Made by a program: the position numbers and the translations under genes. Below are positions 1-9,955 of a stretch of DNA of 41,072 nucleotides, one piece after another. Below the pieces are notes generated by a model. The model was not told where the DNA came from. It ran no database searches and saw nothing but the letters and a program-made list of their open reading frames with translations. The first letter of the stretch is position 1. Every line of letters begins with the position of its first letter. The DNA is from Methylococcaceae bacterium (GTDB lineage: Bacteria > Pseudomonadota > Gammaproteobacteria > Methylococcales > Methylomonadaceae): positions 1 to 41,072 of the forward strand of contig JABFSH010000051.1 of the NCBI GenBank assembly GCA_013140705.1, read 5' to 3'.

Positions 1-233
1 CCGATAGGTAAATGGAAAACAATTATCGATAAGAAAAAATCTGTAGTGCCATTTAAGATAAATTAAAAATTGTAACTTATTGAAATAATAAGTAATTATT
101 GGTAGATGTCACGAAGATGGGTTAAAATGGCACAAGTACGTATCTGACGGAATCAAGAAAATCGAAACGCATCGCGTGGATGAGCTGATATTGATGCGCT
201 TCACTGCGTTCAGCACATGTCGTGCAAACAGTC
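1..233. other. Non-coding left edge
   Basis: AT-rich sequence downstream of the lhr stop codon. I see no convincing coding frame, tRNA or strong terminator here. A weak AT-only inverted repeat lies near 79-100. A gene beyond the left edge cannot be excluded. Confidence 0.5.
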
Positions 234-3200
234 TTACTTTCCCATCAACGCCCACCGCAATTGCCATTGATGTTCGGTATCGAAAGTCTGTAAATAATTG
301 ATTTTGGTACGCGAACCGTGCGCCATCGGTATGCCATCCCGATAGACCAGGCGCTGGCTGGATGACGATGCAATCCTGTCTCCCGGCGTGATGATGCCGG
401 TCAGATTTAACGGATCGGCCGAGCTGAGAACGGTCAATTCAGCGGTTTTATCCTGTTTGCGAATGACTTTCAGAAGGCTGAGTGCTTCGGGCAAGGCGAA
501 TTGCTCACCGGCAAAGCCTTGCACAAAGCGGCCGCCGCGAATGTCGCCGCGCGCTTCCAGTCGGCGGTAGATATAAAGCAGTTCCCGCCAGCTGGGTATG
601 CCTTCTTCCCGCTCCAGCACTTTGCGAAAAACCACGCCATAACGCAGCAGTAACGTTCTGGCGATATGCTCGACGTGCTCATAATTGTCTGCAGGGTTTG
701 GCCGGGAAGGGCGTAGTAATGACCATCGGCCAGCTGCGGCCATCGGATCATGGCTGGGGTAACGTTTACTTCTCCGATGCAGGATCTTTTGCGGGAGCAC
801 CAGTGTGCGCAGACCATGAAAACTGTCGGACGTGATCAAGCCACCCGCCGCCAATTCGCCTAGCGCTTCTTCGAGTTGGGTTTTCAGTAAGCCGGTTTCT
901 CGCAGCAGTTCCTGAAAAAAACTCGCGCCCCATTCTTTTAAGACGGCATACACTTTCAAAGCGTTGCCTGATAACGCCATAGCAGCTTGGTCGGGGAGGG
1001 GGGACAACTGACGCCAGTTATCCATATTGGCACGCGAGATTAATGCAATAGGTGTGGTTTTCCCGGCCGATTTCGGACTATTTTCGCCTGTTGATTTTAA
1101 TCGTAACCAGATAAAACGGCCTGCCGTGCACAATTGATCCAGTTCCGACGCAAAGTAAGGTTTTACGCGCTTGGCCAATATTTCAGATTCCCAACAGAAT
1201 GCAGGCAGGTTGCAGCCTTCCAGTTGCTGTAAAACTTTCGCCAATCCGGATTCGCCGGTGACCGGATCGTGCAGGCCATGCCAGCGAAACAAAAAGCGCA
1301 TAAAGTCGGCTGGCGCAAACGGTTCAATTTCGCTGCGCAATTGTTTTAACGTGTAGCGGTGGATGCGGGCCAATAAACCGCGTTCGCACCATTGGACGGC
1401 TTTCGATCCGGGCGTGTATTGGCCCTGAAGTAGGGTGCCCTGTTGTTCCAATGCCGTTAAGGCTTGTTGGATTGCTGATGCGGGTAATCCCAAGGGTTTG
1501 GCCAACTGTTCTGCTGTAACCGGTCCAAGTCCTTCCATGCGGCTGCGAATGAGTTCCTGCAAAATATCTTCGGGGGATAATGGCTTTTCAACGGATACGG
1601 CCGTAATAGTTGGTGAACAGGTAGAATCCGGAAACAGTATCTGTAATTCATGCAGGCGTTCAGCGGCTACCCAAAGGCGTTGTCCATGCACTAGGCTCAT
1701 GATGGTTGCCCGTTGAGTCGATTGCAATACATTAAGCAGGCTTGATGCGCTTTGTGTTATTGAATGCGTCTGTTTCGATAATGGACCATTTTCGCCTTCC
1801 TGTTCCGTCATGAAGCCCAGAATAACCAACGCATCATGCAGTTCATCTTCATTACGAGCTTCAGGCCAGGCTTCGAGTCTGACACGTTCGATGGCTTCCG
1901 GATTTAAGCGGCCGATTTCAGCAGCTTCCTGAGGGCTGCCGAATCGGCGTTGCTGGATTGCCAGGGTTCGCCGTTCTTCGGCGGGGGTATCATCAAGAAA
2001 GGCATAAGGTTTGGCATTGATGATTTCCTGTGCCAATGGTGACGGACTGGTCAAATCCCGGGTAACAATATCGATACTGCCGTTTTCGATACCACTGAGG
2101 ACTTGCTTTAAGCCGTCGATATCCATCAGTTCGTGCAGACAGTCCCATAGAGTCTGATTGACCAGCGGATGATCAGGGACTTCGCGGTCACCGGCGATAT
2201 TTTCAAAACAGGCGAGCTGATCGGGAAATATAACGGCCATCAAGTCTTCCGCATCATTCCTTTGAAAAGGCGCAGGCACTTTTTTTCCGGCCCGGTTGCG
2301 CGGTATCGCCAAGGCTGTATTGGCAACCCAGCGCCATCGTGTTGGGAACATCGGCGCAGCCAACAGCGCTTGTGTCAGGATATTTTCAACGGTGCCGGCT
2401 TTGAGATAATCGGCGGGTTCCCGCAAAGGGAAACTGTGCGTAGGACCCAAAGACAGGACGATATTATTTTCGTCAGCGGCCGCCTGCAGTTCAAAATTGA
2501 AACGGCGACAAAAGCGCTTGCGTAACGCTAATCCCCAGGCCTTGTTGATGCGTGAGCCGTAAACCGAGTGAATGACGAAATGCATGTCGCCAATCTCATC
2601 GAAAAAGCGTTCGAAAATAATGGTCTTAAAACTTGGCAACACGGTTAATGCGGCTTTGGATGTGGCCAGATAACGGATTAACTGGTCGGCAGCGGCTGAG
2701 GGTAAGGCTAGTGTTTGCTGGATATAGACACGCGCTGAATTTTCACCAAGCTCAAGCAACTGATCGAGGGTCGTGGTGAGATCAGAGACAGCCGCCGACA
2801 ATTCATGGCTGCGACCCGGGGCTTCGCCGAACCAGAATGGAATATTCGGCGGTTGGCCGTGGGCATCCTCGACAAACACCTTGCCCTGTTCGATTTTCAG
2901 CATGCGATAGGAATTATTGCCAAGCTGAAAAATATCGCCAGGGATGCTTTCAAAGGCAAAATCTTCGTTGAGTGTGCCGACAAACAACCCTTCCGGCTGC
3001 AAAATGACATCGTAATCGAATTGATCGGGAATGGCGCCGCCGTTCAAGATAGCGGTCAATCGAGCGCCTTTGCGCGCTCGCAAGATGCCATGCACCACGT
3101 CGCGGTGCAAATAGGCGCCCCGTCGTCCTCGGCGTGTATGGTAACCATCGCTGAGCATTTTGATGACAGCAGTAAACTGATCCGGGCTTAGTGACCGGTA

Positions 3201-4514
3201 AGGCCATGCTTTCGTGACTAACTGATTGAGTTCCAGTTCTGACCATTCCCGACAGGCCACTTCAGCAACGATTTGTTGTGACAGGACATCCAGTGGATAG
3301 TCGGGAATCTTGATGGTGTCGAGCTGGTCGTTGGTAATGGCCATTAGCAATGCAGTGCATTCCAGCAAATCGTTGCGTGACAGGGGGAATAAACGGCCTT
3401 TGGGGACGGCACCCAGCCTGTGACCGGAACGTCCGACGCGCTGTAAAAAGGTCGCAATCGAATGCGGCGAGCCCAGTTGGCAGACCAGGTTGACATCGCC
3501 AATGTCGATACCTAGTTCTAGCGAGGCCGTTGCCACCAGTGCTTTCAGTTGGCCCTGCTTCAGTCGATGTTCTGCGGACAGTCTGTGTTCCTTGGCAAGG
3601 CTGCCATGATGGGCGGTGACCGCAGTTTCGCCCAGACGATCGGCCAGTGCGGCGGCAGCGCGTTCGGCGAGGCGACGGGTATTGACAAAAATTAACGTGG
3701 TGTGATGTTCATTGATCAGTTGTTCCAGACGATCATAGATTTCCGTCCAGACTTCGTTTGCCAGAATGGCTTCCAGTGGCGAACTGGTGACTTCAATCCG
3801 TAAATCACGCTGCCTGACATGACCGGTGTCAATGATTGTACAAGGTTGGTCACAATGGCCGGTTAAATATTGGGCGATGGTGGTCAGTGGTTTTTGTGTG
3901 GCAGACAAACCGATACGGACCGGAGCCTGTCCGGTTAATCGGCTGAGCCGCTCCAATGACAGCATCAAATGTGCGCCGCGCTTGTTGCCGGCCAGCGCAT
4001 GAATTTCATCAACAATGACAGTGCGGACAGTTTTCAGCATTTCGCGGCCGGATTCGGAGGTCAGTAAAATAAACAATGATTCCGGTGTTGTGACCAGGAT
4101 ATGCGGCGGAAACTTAAGCATTGCGGCACGCTCGGATTGACTGGTGTCGCCGGTTCGTGTTTGAGATCGGATGACGATCCCAGGCAGGCTGGCTTCCAGC
4201 AAGGCCATGCCTATGCCGCCAAGCGGTTCTTCCAGGTTTTTGTGGATGTCATTCGATAAGGCTTTTAATGGCGAGACATACAAGACCTGAGTCTGATCGG
4301 GCAATGCGGTGGTAAGGCCCTGCTTTACCAGTTGATCGATGACGGCCAGAAACGCTGCCAAGGTTTTACCGGAGCCTGTCGGTGCTGCAATCAATGTTGA
4401 TTGCCCGGCCTGGATAGCGGGCCATGCGAGAGTCTGCACATCTGAGGGTGCTTCGAACTGCTCGAGAAACCAGGACGCTACAACCGGATGAAATGCGTTT
4501 AAGACGGAAGACAT
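234..4514 (-). CDS. lhr: Lhr-type ATP-dependent DNA/RNA helicase
   Basis: Superfamily 2 helicase of 1426 residues, close to the full-length Lhr proteins of proteobacteria (about 1500). Visible motifs: Walker A APTGSGKT (residues 44-51), DEIH box (169-172), the SAT motif in GLSATQKP, and the motif VI arginine finger in QRVGRSGHR. The long region after the helicase core matches the Lhr plan of a winged-helix/core module followed by a large C-terminal extension. Lhr translocates 3' to 5' on single-stranded DNA, unwinds RNA:DNA hybrids and is linked to DNA repair. It starts with ATG at 4514 and is separated from the upstream cvfB-like gene by about 75 bp holding a hairpin, so it may have its own promoter. 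Family assignment is firm; cellular role here is by homology. Confidence 0.95.
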   Translation of the reverse strand: MSSVLNAFHPVVASWFLEQFEAPSDVQTLAWPAIQAGQSTLIAAPTGSGKTLAAFLAVIDQLVKQGLTTALPDQTQVLYVSPLKALSNDIHKNLEEPLGGIGMALLEASLPGIVIRSQTRTGDTSQSERAAMLKFPPHILVTTPESLFILLTSESGREMLKTVRTVIVDEIHALAGNKRGAHLMLSLERLSRLTGQAPVRIGLSATQKPLTTIAQYLTGHCDQPCTIIDTGHVRQRDLRIEVTSSPLEAILANEVWTEIYDRLEQLINEHHTTLIFVNTRRLAERAAAALADRLGETAVTAHHGSLAKEHRLSAEHRLKQGQLKALVATASLELGIDIGDVNLVCQLGSPHSIATFLQRVGRSGHRLGAVPKGRLFPLSRNDLLECTALLMAITNDQLDTIKIPDYPLDVLSQQIVAEVACREWSELELNQLVTKAWPYRSLSPDQFTAVIKMLSDGYHTRRGRRGAYLHRDVVHGILRARKGARLTAILNGGAIPDQFDYDVILQPEGLFVGTLNEDFAFESIPGDIFQLGNNSYRMLKIEQGKVFVEDAHGQPPNIPFWFGEAPGRSHELSAAVSDLTTTLDQLLELGENSARVYIQQTLALPSAAADQLIRYLATSKAALTVLPSFKTIIFERFFDEIGDMHFVIHSVYGSRINKAWGLALRKRFCRRFNFELQAAADENNIVLSLGPTHSFPLREPADYLKAGTVENILTQALLAAPMFPTRWRWVANTALAIPRNRAGKKVPAPFQRNDAEDLMAVIFPDQLACFENIAGDREVPDHPLVNQTLWDCLHELMDIDGLKQVLSGIENGSIDIVTRDLTSPSPLAQEIINAKPYAFLDDTPAEERRTLAIQQRRFGSPQEAAEIGRLNPEAIERVRLEAWPEARNEDELHDALVILGFMTEQEGENGPLSKQTHSITQSASSLLNVLQSTQRATIMSLVHGQRLWVAAERLHELQILFPDSTCSPTITAVSVEKPLSPEDILQELIRSRMEGLGPVTAEQLAKPLGLPASAIQQALTALEQQGTLLQGQYTPGSKAVQWCERGLLARIHRYTLKQLRSEIEPFAPADFMRFLFRWHGLHDPVTGESGLAKVLQQLEGCNLPAFCWESEILAKRVKPYFASELDQLCTAGRFIWLRLKSTGENSPKSAGKTTPIALISRANMDNWRQLSPLPDQAAMALSGNALKVYAVLKEWGASFFQELLRETGLLKTQLEEALGELAAGGLITSDSFHGLRTLVLPQKILHRRSKRYPSHDPMAAAGRWSLLRPSRPNPADNYEHVEHIARTLLLRYGVVFRKVLEREEGIPSWRELLYIYRRLEARGDIRGGRFVQGFAGEQFALPEALSLLKVIRKQDKTAELTVLSSADPLNLTGIITPGDRIASSSSQRLVYRDGIPMAHGSRTKINYLQTFDTEHQWQLRWALMGK

Positions 4515-4569
4515 GAATAATTAGTGAATCGAGCCGGGATAGGATTTTGGGCTGGAAGCGGCGCAAAGA

Positions 4570-4588
4570 CGCCAGGATTATCCTGGCG
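4570..4588 (-). terminator. Hairpin after the cvfB-like gene
   Basis: Inverted repeat with 9-bp arms CGCCAGGAT / ATCCTGGCG directly after the cvfB-like stop codon. Read on the minus strand it is followed by TCTTT, a weak U tract. It may be a modest terminator or attenuator between that gene and lhr. Confidence 0.5.
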
Positions 4589-4589
4589 C

Positions 4590-5426
4590 TTAGCTGTTCT
4601 TGGCAAGCCGAATGCCGTTATCGTCGATAATGATCAGCTGTTTTTTGTACAGGCCGCCAATCGCCTGCTTGAATACTTTTTTACTGACGCCGAAGGTTCT
4701 GTAGATGATTTCCGGCGAGCTTTTGTCGCTTAGCATCAAGACACCGTTATTATCCTGGAGTTTGGCTAATATTTTGTCGCTTAAAGACACCACTTTACCG
4801 TGACCGGGTTGCTGAAGTATGAGGTCGATCTTATAATCTTCTCTGATTTGCTTGATAAAGCCTTCCAGTTTCTGTCCCTTAAAGACCGGCTGAAACAATT
4901 CATTGTGATAGAGCAAGCCCCAGTGCGTGTTGTTCACGACTGCTTTAACGCCTAGGTCCGTGTGGTCGGCAATGACCAACGACACCTTTTGACCGGCCTT
5001 AAAATAAACAGATTCTTCGCTCAGCCATTTTTCCAGCTTGGTGGAAGCAGCGATGCGATTTCTATCATCAAGAAACAATTTAACGAGATAAGACTTGCCG
5101 ACTTCCATCTCGTGGTGCTGTTCACTGAAAGGCACCAGTAAGTCCTTGGCTAAGCCCCAATCCAGAAAGGCGCCGATGTAGTTGACGGACACCACTTTTA
5201 GTAAGGCAACATCACCGACTTGCGCCAGTGGCAGCTGTGTGGTGGCGGCTAGGTGGCCTTCCGTGTCGACATAAACAAAGACTTCCAGGCTATCGCCTAT
5301 TTCGCAGTTTGCTGGTGGTTTTTTGTCAGTCAACAATATCCTGCCGGTCAAGTCTGTGCCCAGATAGATCTGGGAGCCTAGTTTCTTGACGACATTCAGT
5401 TGCGTTGTCGTTCCGATGCTTATCAT
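4590..5426 (-). CDS. CvfB/YitL-like S1-domain RNA-binding protein
   Basis: 278 residues, the usual length of the CvfB family (three S1-type OB folds followed by a C-terminal winged helix). The N-terminus has the family's GTTTQLNVVKKLG-type opening, the centre has S1-like strands such as VGDVALLKVVSVNYIGAFLDWG, and the last 60 residues (SPEIIYRTFGVSKKVFKQAI onward) fit the winged-helix domain. CvfB was defined in Staphylococcus as an RNA-binding virulence regulator; the proteobacterial homologues are mostly uncharacterised. It lies 9 bp downstream of rapA on the same strand, so the two are very likely cotranscribed, pairing an RNA-binding protein with an RNA polymerase recycling factor. I am sure of the family, not of the target RNAs. 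Confidence 0.85.
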   Translation of the reverse strand: MISIGTTTQLNVVKKLGSQIYLGTDLTGRILLTDKKPPANCEIGDSLEVFVYVDTEGHLAATTQLPLAQVGDVALLKVVSVNYIGAFLDWGLAKDLLVPFSEQHHEMEVGKSYLVKLFLDDRNRIAASTKLEKWLSEESVYFKAGQKVSLVIADHTDLGVKAVVNNTHWGLLYHNELFQPVFKGQKLEGFIKQIREDYKIDLILQQPGHGKVVSLSDKILAKLQDNNGVLMLSDKSSPEIIYRTFGVSKKVFKQAIGGLYKKQLIIIDDNGIRLAKNS

Positions 5427-5435
5427 ACGAAGCCT

Positions 5436-8258
5436 TTAACTGGTAATAATAAAGCGCACAGCATCAAGCTTTAATTGAGCAGCCTGAATGTTTTCATGCG
5501 CCAAAATCGTCATGTCCTTTAAGTGTTCTATTTCCTGTTCCTTAATGGTGGGATTGACTTTTTTCAGACGAACCAGTCGTTTAATTTCAGAAGTCAGAAA
5601 TGCCAGCATCAACTGAGTGGCGTCGGCTGACACTTGCTGCATAATCGATTTGGCATTTTGTTCTGCCAAGCCCACTAGTTTGCTGATGAGCTGGCGTTGA
5701 TTATTCAGAAAGCTGACAATTTGCTCCTTATCAAAGCTAATCCCCGATTCAATCAAGTCTTGATGTGCAATGTGATCAGTGATGATTTTTTGATTTTGGT
5801 CAATCAGCACACGAACCGGCGTGTGTGGTAAAAATCGGCCGATTTGTAACTCGGATGGTGCGCTGCATTCGATAATGAACAGGCACTCCAGTAAAAATTG
5901 TCCCCCTTTGATTTGGGGGTGCCGAATGACGCTGATCGCAGCATTCCCGGTTTCACTGGACAATACCAGATCCATTGACGCAGTGACAAGTGGATGTTCC
6001 CAGGTCAGGAATTGCAATTCTTCGCGAGCCAGTGCAATCTGCCGGTTGACAGTTACCGTGATGCCATCTTCGTGTAGGCCTGGAAAATGTGAAACCCGCA
6101 AATGATCGCTGGGACGAATGATATGGCAATCTGTTGAATGAAACTCGGTATCAACACCATAGCACTCAAAGATGTCTTCCATATAGGGCCATAGGGACTG
6201 CTCGTTTTCATAGGCATTCAGCTTGTCGATTAGTTCGTCGGCTGCGGCTTTCCTGCAGGAATTTAATTCCAGTAATTGATCCCGGCCATGATGCAGTTGT
6301 TCTTCAATCTCAGTGCTCAAACCGTGAGACTTGGCAATAAAGGCATCAAGACCGTTGCAGTTATTGCTGCTTATTAATGTTGTCAATTCTTCATGAAGTT
6401 TGTCGGCAACCGGTTGTGCGGCTGAATTATTTCTTCGAAACACATGCAAACCTTCGTCATACCATCGATAGAGCTTATGTTGTTCCGAGTTTATCAGGTA
6501 CGGCACATGAATTTGGATGATATGTTTCTGACCAATACGATCCAGGCGGCCAATGCGTTGCTGTAACAGGTCAGGATTGGTTGGCAAGTCATACAGGAAC
6601 AAGTGATGCACAAACTGAAAGTTGCGGCCCTCACTGCCAATCTCCGAACAGATTAGTAAGCGTGCAGTACTTTCAGTATCGGCAAAGTAGGCGGCGGCTC
6701 GATCCCGTTCGATAATTGTCATGCCTTCGTGAAACAGGGCGGAGGCAATGCCGATGCGAGTTTTTAATGTTTGTTCCAGATTAATGGCGGTTTGGGCGTG
6801 TTTACAAATTAGTAAAGCTTTTTGTCCGTTTAGTGCCTTGATTTTATCAACCAGCCAGATGAACAACGGATCCAGTTGCAGATCCGTTGGATTGGGTTGT
6901 CCCGTTAGTGGGTAGCCATAGTACTCACGCTCGGGAAATCCGTGAATAGTATGTCTCGAGTTTCTAAATAGAATGCGCCCGGTTCCATGGTGATCCAATA
7001 AGATATTAACCAGTGCTTCACGGGCATTTGCCGATTTTGAGGGATCATCCAGGCTTTTCAACAATTTTTCTACATTGTCGCCTTTCAGCAATGTTTTCAG
7101 ATTTGTTTGGGCGCCAGCATTCAGCGGTTTTCCGGTCAATAATAATTGGGCAGCATTAGCAACCGGTTCGAAGAGTTTTTCTTCTTCCAGAAAAGCGGCA
7201 AAGCTATAAAAACGATCCGGATCAAGCAATCGAAGTCGGGCAAAATGACTTTCCTTGCCCAACTGCTCTGGCGTCGCTGTTAATAAGATTAATCCGGGTG
7301 TCAGCAGACCGAGTTGTTCTATGAATAAATAGCCCGGACTGGCATTTTGTTCACTCCATTCAAGATGATGGGCTTCATCGACGATGACAATGTCCCAGCC
7401 TGCAGCTATGGCTTGTTGTTGCCGTTTTGGATTGCTTTCAAAAAAATTCTGGCTACACAGGACCAGTTGCTCTGTCAGAAAGGGATTTTCTTCCGTATCA
7501 TCAGTTATTGGTGGTTCATCGGAAAAGTCATCATCCATCTCTTCATGGACATTCATGCAGCGTTCTTCGTCAAAAACACTAAAGCGCAGATTGAAGCGCC
7601 TGAGCATTTCGACCAGCCACTGGTGTAATAGACTTTCCGGAACAATGATTAATACGCGGTGGCTCAGGCCATTGATAAGTCGGTAGTGTAAAATCAAGCC
7701 CGCTTCAATGGTTTTACCCAATCCGACTTCGTCTGCAAGCATGACTCTGGGGGCTGAGCGATTGGACGATTCGTGGGCGATGTAGAGCTGATGGGGAATC
7801 AGGGCTGCGCGCCCACCCATCAAGCCTTTGACCGGTGATTGTTGGTGCTGTTGTAATCTCTGCCAGGTTTGGTAGCGTAATAAAAACCACGCGGTTGGAT
7901 CAATTTGACCTGTAATCAGTCTGTCCTGTGGTTTGTTAAACTGGATGTGATGATTGAGTTCGATTTCCTCGAGGTGAACTTCCTGGCCCAGTTTATTTTT
8001 GCCGATATAGGTAATCAAGCCGTCCTTTTCAATACATTGGATGACTTTTAGATGTTCCTCGTTGATCGATTCAATGATATCGCCGTTTGCAAAGCTGACG
8101 CGCGTCAGCGGAGCGTTTTCACGTGCATACACGCGTTTTTCGTTACTGGCTAAAAAAAGCACAGTCACGCGGTAGTTAGTTGCTTCAAGTATCAGGCCTA
8201 AGCCCAGTTCAGATTCGGTATTGCTGATCCAGCGCTGTCCAGGGGTAAAGTTTTTCAT
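5436..8258 (-). CDS. rapA: RNA polymerase-associated ATPase RapA (HepA)
   Basis: SWI2/SNF2-family ATPase of 940 residues (E. coli RapA is 968). The N-terminal 110 residues correspond to the paired Tudor-like domains, opening with FTPGQRWISNTESELGLG. The helicase core shows Walker A DEVGLGKT (176-183), DEAHH (294-298), a TATP motif III and QQRIGRLDRIGQ (motif VI). RapA binds core RNA polymerase and promotes its release and recycling after transcription. Compared with E. coli there is an acidic insertion (about 235-260, DDDFSDEP) between motifs Ia and II. First gene of a probable two-gene unit with the S1-domain protein downstream. Confidence 0.95.
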   Translation of the reverse strand: MKNFTPGQRWISNTESELGLGLILEATNYRVTVLFLASNEKRVYARENAPLTRVSFANGDIIESINEEHLKVIQCIEKDGLITYIGKNKLGQEVHLEEIELNHHIQFNKPQDRLITGQIDPTAWFLLRYQTWQRLQQHQQSPVKGLMGGRAALIPHQLYIAHESSNRSAPRVMLADEVGLGKTIEAGLILHYRLINGLSHRVLIIVPESLLHQWLVEMLRRFNLRFSVFDEERCMNVHEEMDDDFSDEPPITDDTEENPFLTEQLVLCSQNFFESNPKRQQQAIAAGWDIVIVDEAHHLEWSEQNASPGYLFIEQLGLLTPGLILLTATPEQLGKESHFARLRLLDPDRFYSFAAFLEEEKLFEPVANAAQLLLTGKPLNAGAQTNLKTLLKGDNVEKLLKSLDDPSKSANAREALVNILLDHHGTGRILFRNSRHTIHGFPEREYYGYPLTGQPNPTDLQLDPLFIWLVDKIKALNGQKALLICKHAQTAINLEQTLKTRIGIASALFHEGMTIIERDRAAAYFADTESTARLLICSEIGSEGRNFQFVHHLFLYDLPTNPDLLQQRIGRLDRIGQKHIIQIHVPYLINSEQHKLYRWYDEGLHVFRRNNSAAQPVADKLHEELTTLISSNNCNGLDAFIAKSHGLSTEIEEQLHHGRDQLLELNSCRKAAADELIDKLNAYENEQSLWPYMEDIFECYGVDTEFHSTDCHIIRPSDHLRVSHFPGLHEDGITVTVNRQIALAREELQFLTWEHPLVTASMDLVLSSETGNAAISVIRHPQIKGGQFLLECLFIIECSAPSELQIGRFLPHTPVRVLIDQNQKIITDHIAHQDLIESGISFDKEQIVSFLNNQRQLISKLVGLAEQNAKSIMQQVSADATQLMLAFLTSEIKRLVRLKKVNPTIKEQEIEHLKDMTILAHENIQAAQLKLDAVRFIITS

Positions 8259-8558
8259 TAATTGAGGGATATCCAGTTAATCAAAATAAATAAAACTATT
8301 ATAAGCAATACGCTTGATGGTATCGGTATTTAAATGATTACTTGCAATACTGTCGAGGTGGGCGTGATTAACAAGGGGGCAGAAGGCAGAATTAACAGTC
8401 TTAAGGTATCTTGAAAAGCTGTTCGCTAAAATGATGATGTGTAATCAAATTGGATATTTTTGTTAAGGATTTTTTAAGGGCTGTGTCTTTATAATGGCTG
8501 CCAGTTAATGTTTTAAAGCCTTGCAAAATTAAATTAAACCACAAACTTCCGGGATTAT
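8259..8558. promoter_or_regulatory. Divergent upstream region of rapA and the His-rich protein
   Basis: About 300 bp of AT-rich DNA between two divergent genes, so it must hold promoters for both. On the plus strand a perfect TATAAT lies at 8490-8495, about 65 bp before the start at 8559, but no good -35 sits at normal spacing. No coding frame or structured RNA was seen. Confidence 0.4.
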
Positions 8559-8873
8559 ATGAAAAAGACAATTTTAATAATTCAATTATTTACAGTTGGA
8601 TTGTTGTTATCTAGTGCAGTGGAGGCATCGGGTGGCGGTCATAAACATTATAAAAAACATGGTCATCACCATGATCATTACGTCGGGTATGCGCCACAGC
8701 CTGGCTACTATGGCCCGCCTCCACGCCAGGATCCTCGTTCGCACCAAGGCTTGGCAGGTGGTGTAGTCGGTAGTGTGCTGGGTTATGAAATTGGCAATGG
8801 CGACCCGATTGCAACAGGCTTAGGTGCTGCTGCAGGCTCCTATCTCGGAAATGGTATGGCAGGAAGGCACTAA
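8559..8873 (+). CDS. Exported His-rich glycine-zipper small protein
   Basis: 104 residues. A clear signal peptide (KK, then a hydrophobic stretch, ending near VEA at 21-23) leads to a cluster of seven histidines in residues 28-40 (GGGHKHYKKHGHHHDH). A Pro/Tyr/Gln-rich stretch (41-60) follows, then a C-terminal glycine zipper (about 65-100) with small residues at regular spacing, as in the Gly-zipper/OmpA-linker-like families of short envelope proteins. The His cluster could bind divalent metal; the zipper probably associates with a membrane. No specific function can be named. Convergent with the HAD phosphatase gene, with a shared hairpin between them. Confidence 0.8.
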   Translation: MKKTILIIQLFTVGLLLSSAVEASGGGHKHYKKHGHHHDHYVGYAPQPGYYGPPPRQDPRSHQGLAGGVVGSVLGYEIGNGDPIATGLGAAAGSYLGNGMAGRH

Positions 8874-8891
8874 TTTCATTTTTAAAACGGA

Positions 8892-8922
8892 TTGCAAAGC
8901 CAGCGTTGCGCTGGCTTTGCAA
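8892..8922. terminator. Bidirectional hairpin between convergent genes
   Basis: Perfect inverted repeat with 14-bp arms (TTGCAAAGCCAGCG, mirrored after a 3-nt loop). It sits 19 bp after the His-rich protein stop and 29 bp beyond the HAD gene stop. There is no long T run on either side, so it may act with Rho or as a 3'-end stabiliser, but the placement fits a shared terminator. Confidence 0.7.
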
Positions 8923-8950
8923 TATGGCAAGTCATGAGCCCACACTATAA

Positions 8951-9778
8951 CTAATTCCAACCGCGCAAGACGGTTGTGATGGAAGTGATATCCGGCATAA
9001 CCCAGGTGGGTTGATAGGAAGAGGTTTTTAGATCTTCTTCACTAGATATGCCGGTCAGCACCATAATGCTGCGAATGCCGGTGCGTACTGCGCCGAGTAT
9101 GTCCGTTTCCAATCTATCTCCAATTGCTACCGTCGCCTCCGGTTCAATGCCCAAGATAGTCAGAGCCTGCTGATACATGATGGGCTCGGGTTTGCCGATG
9201 ATGGTTGGTGTTACGCCAGTGGCTGCAGTCAATGCTGCCAAAATTGCGCCATTACCCTGTATAACGCCTCGTTCTGTTGGAAGAGTAGTATCTGCGTTAG
9301 TTCCAATAAATTTTGCACCAGCGCGAATGTTGAGAGTGGCAGTAGCGAGTTTGTCCCAGGTCAGCGTTTCATCTTTTCCGCAAACAACGATATCTGCACC
9401 ATTCCTGCTGTTCGAACTGTTGACTTCATAGAGGTCTGTAAGCGTAAAGCCCTGTTCCAGTAATGGTTGACGGGCGCCGTCTTCGCCTAAAACAAAAATG
9501 CGGGTATATGCTGGATCTGTTCGTTCAGCCAAATAAAGGGCTGTCGCGATGCCTGAAGTCATTATTTCATTCGGCGCGACTGTGACTCCCATTTTTGCAA
9601 GTTTATCAATGTATTGTGTGGGAGTTAAACTGGCATTGTTAGTGGCTAAAATGAAATGTATTTGAAGATCTCGGAGAGTCTGAAAAAAATCGATTAAGCC
9701 AGGAATTGCTATAGGACCGTGCCACAGTACACCGTCCATATCGATAATCAGCGCCCGAATATTTCTGAAAGGTTCCAT
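8951..9778 (-). CDS. HAD-IIA family (NagD-like) sugar phosphatase
   Basis: 275 residues from the ATG at 9778; the longer frame begins at a TTG five codons earlier with no better ribosome site. HAD motifs are present: the nucleophile motif DMDGV (residues 13-17), motif II in ILATNNAS, and motif III/IV GDRLETDILGA near the C-terminus. The size and the IIA-type cap between motifs II and III match NagD and the phosphoglycolate / p-nitrophenyl phosphatase group, which dephosphorylate nucleotides, sugar phosphates or 2-phosphoglycolate. Its divergent position next to the RuMP genes suggests clearing of a damaged or side-product phosphate, but the substrate cannot be read from sequence. Confidence 0.88.
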   Translation of the reverse strand: MEPFRNIRALIIDMDGVLWHGPIAIPGLIDFFQTLRDLQIHFILATNNASLTPTQYIDKLAKMGVTVAPNEIMTSGIATALYLAERTDPAYTRIFVLGEDGARQPLLEQGFTLTDLYEVNSSNSRNGADIVVCGKDETLTWDKLATATLNIRAGAKFIGTNADTTLPTERGVIQGNGAILAALTAATGVTPTIIGKPEPIMYQQALTILGIEPEATVAIGDRLETDILGAVRTGIRSIMVLTGISSEEDLKTSSYQPTWVMPDITSITTVLRGWN

Positions 9779-9882
9779 ACGTTTATGTCTCAAAACAAAA
9801 AATAATTTCCAAAAGCAGGAATTGTCGAAGGTAACCTTTTAATTATGCACAAAAGGTGACGACATTTCGCATTATTTGGTTT

Positions 9883-9896
9883 GGCCAAGCTTGGCC
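9883..9896. promoter_or_regulatory. 14-bp perfect palindrome, possible operator
   Basis: GGCCAAGCTTGGCC reads identically on both strands. It lies about 105 bp upstream of the HAD phosphatase start and 400 bp upstream of hxlA. It could be a dimeric regulator site; no regulator is identified. Confidence 0.3.
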
Positions 9897-9955
9897 CTGG
9901 AAAAAATGGTCGTGCTACAGGAATAGCATTCATTCCCGTATTTTATTAAATGGCA

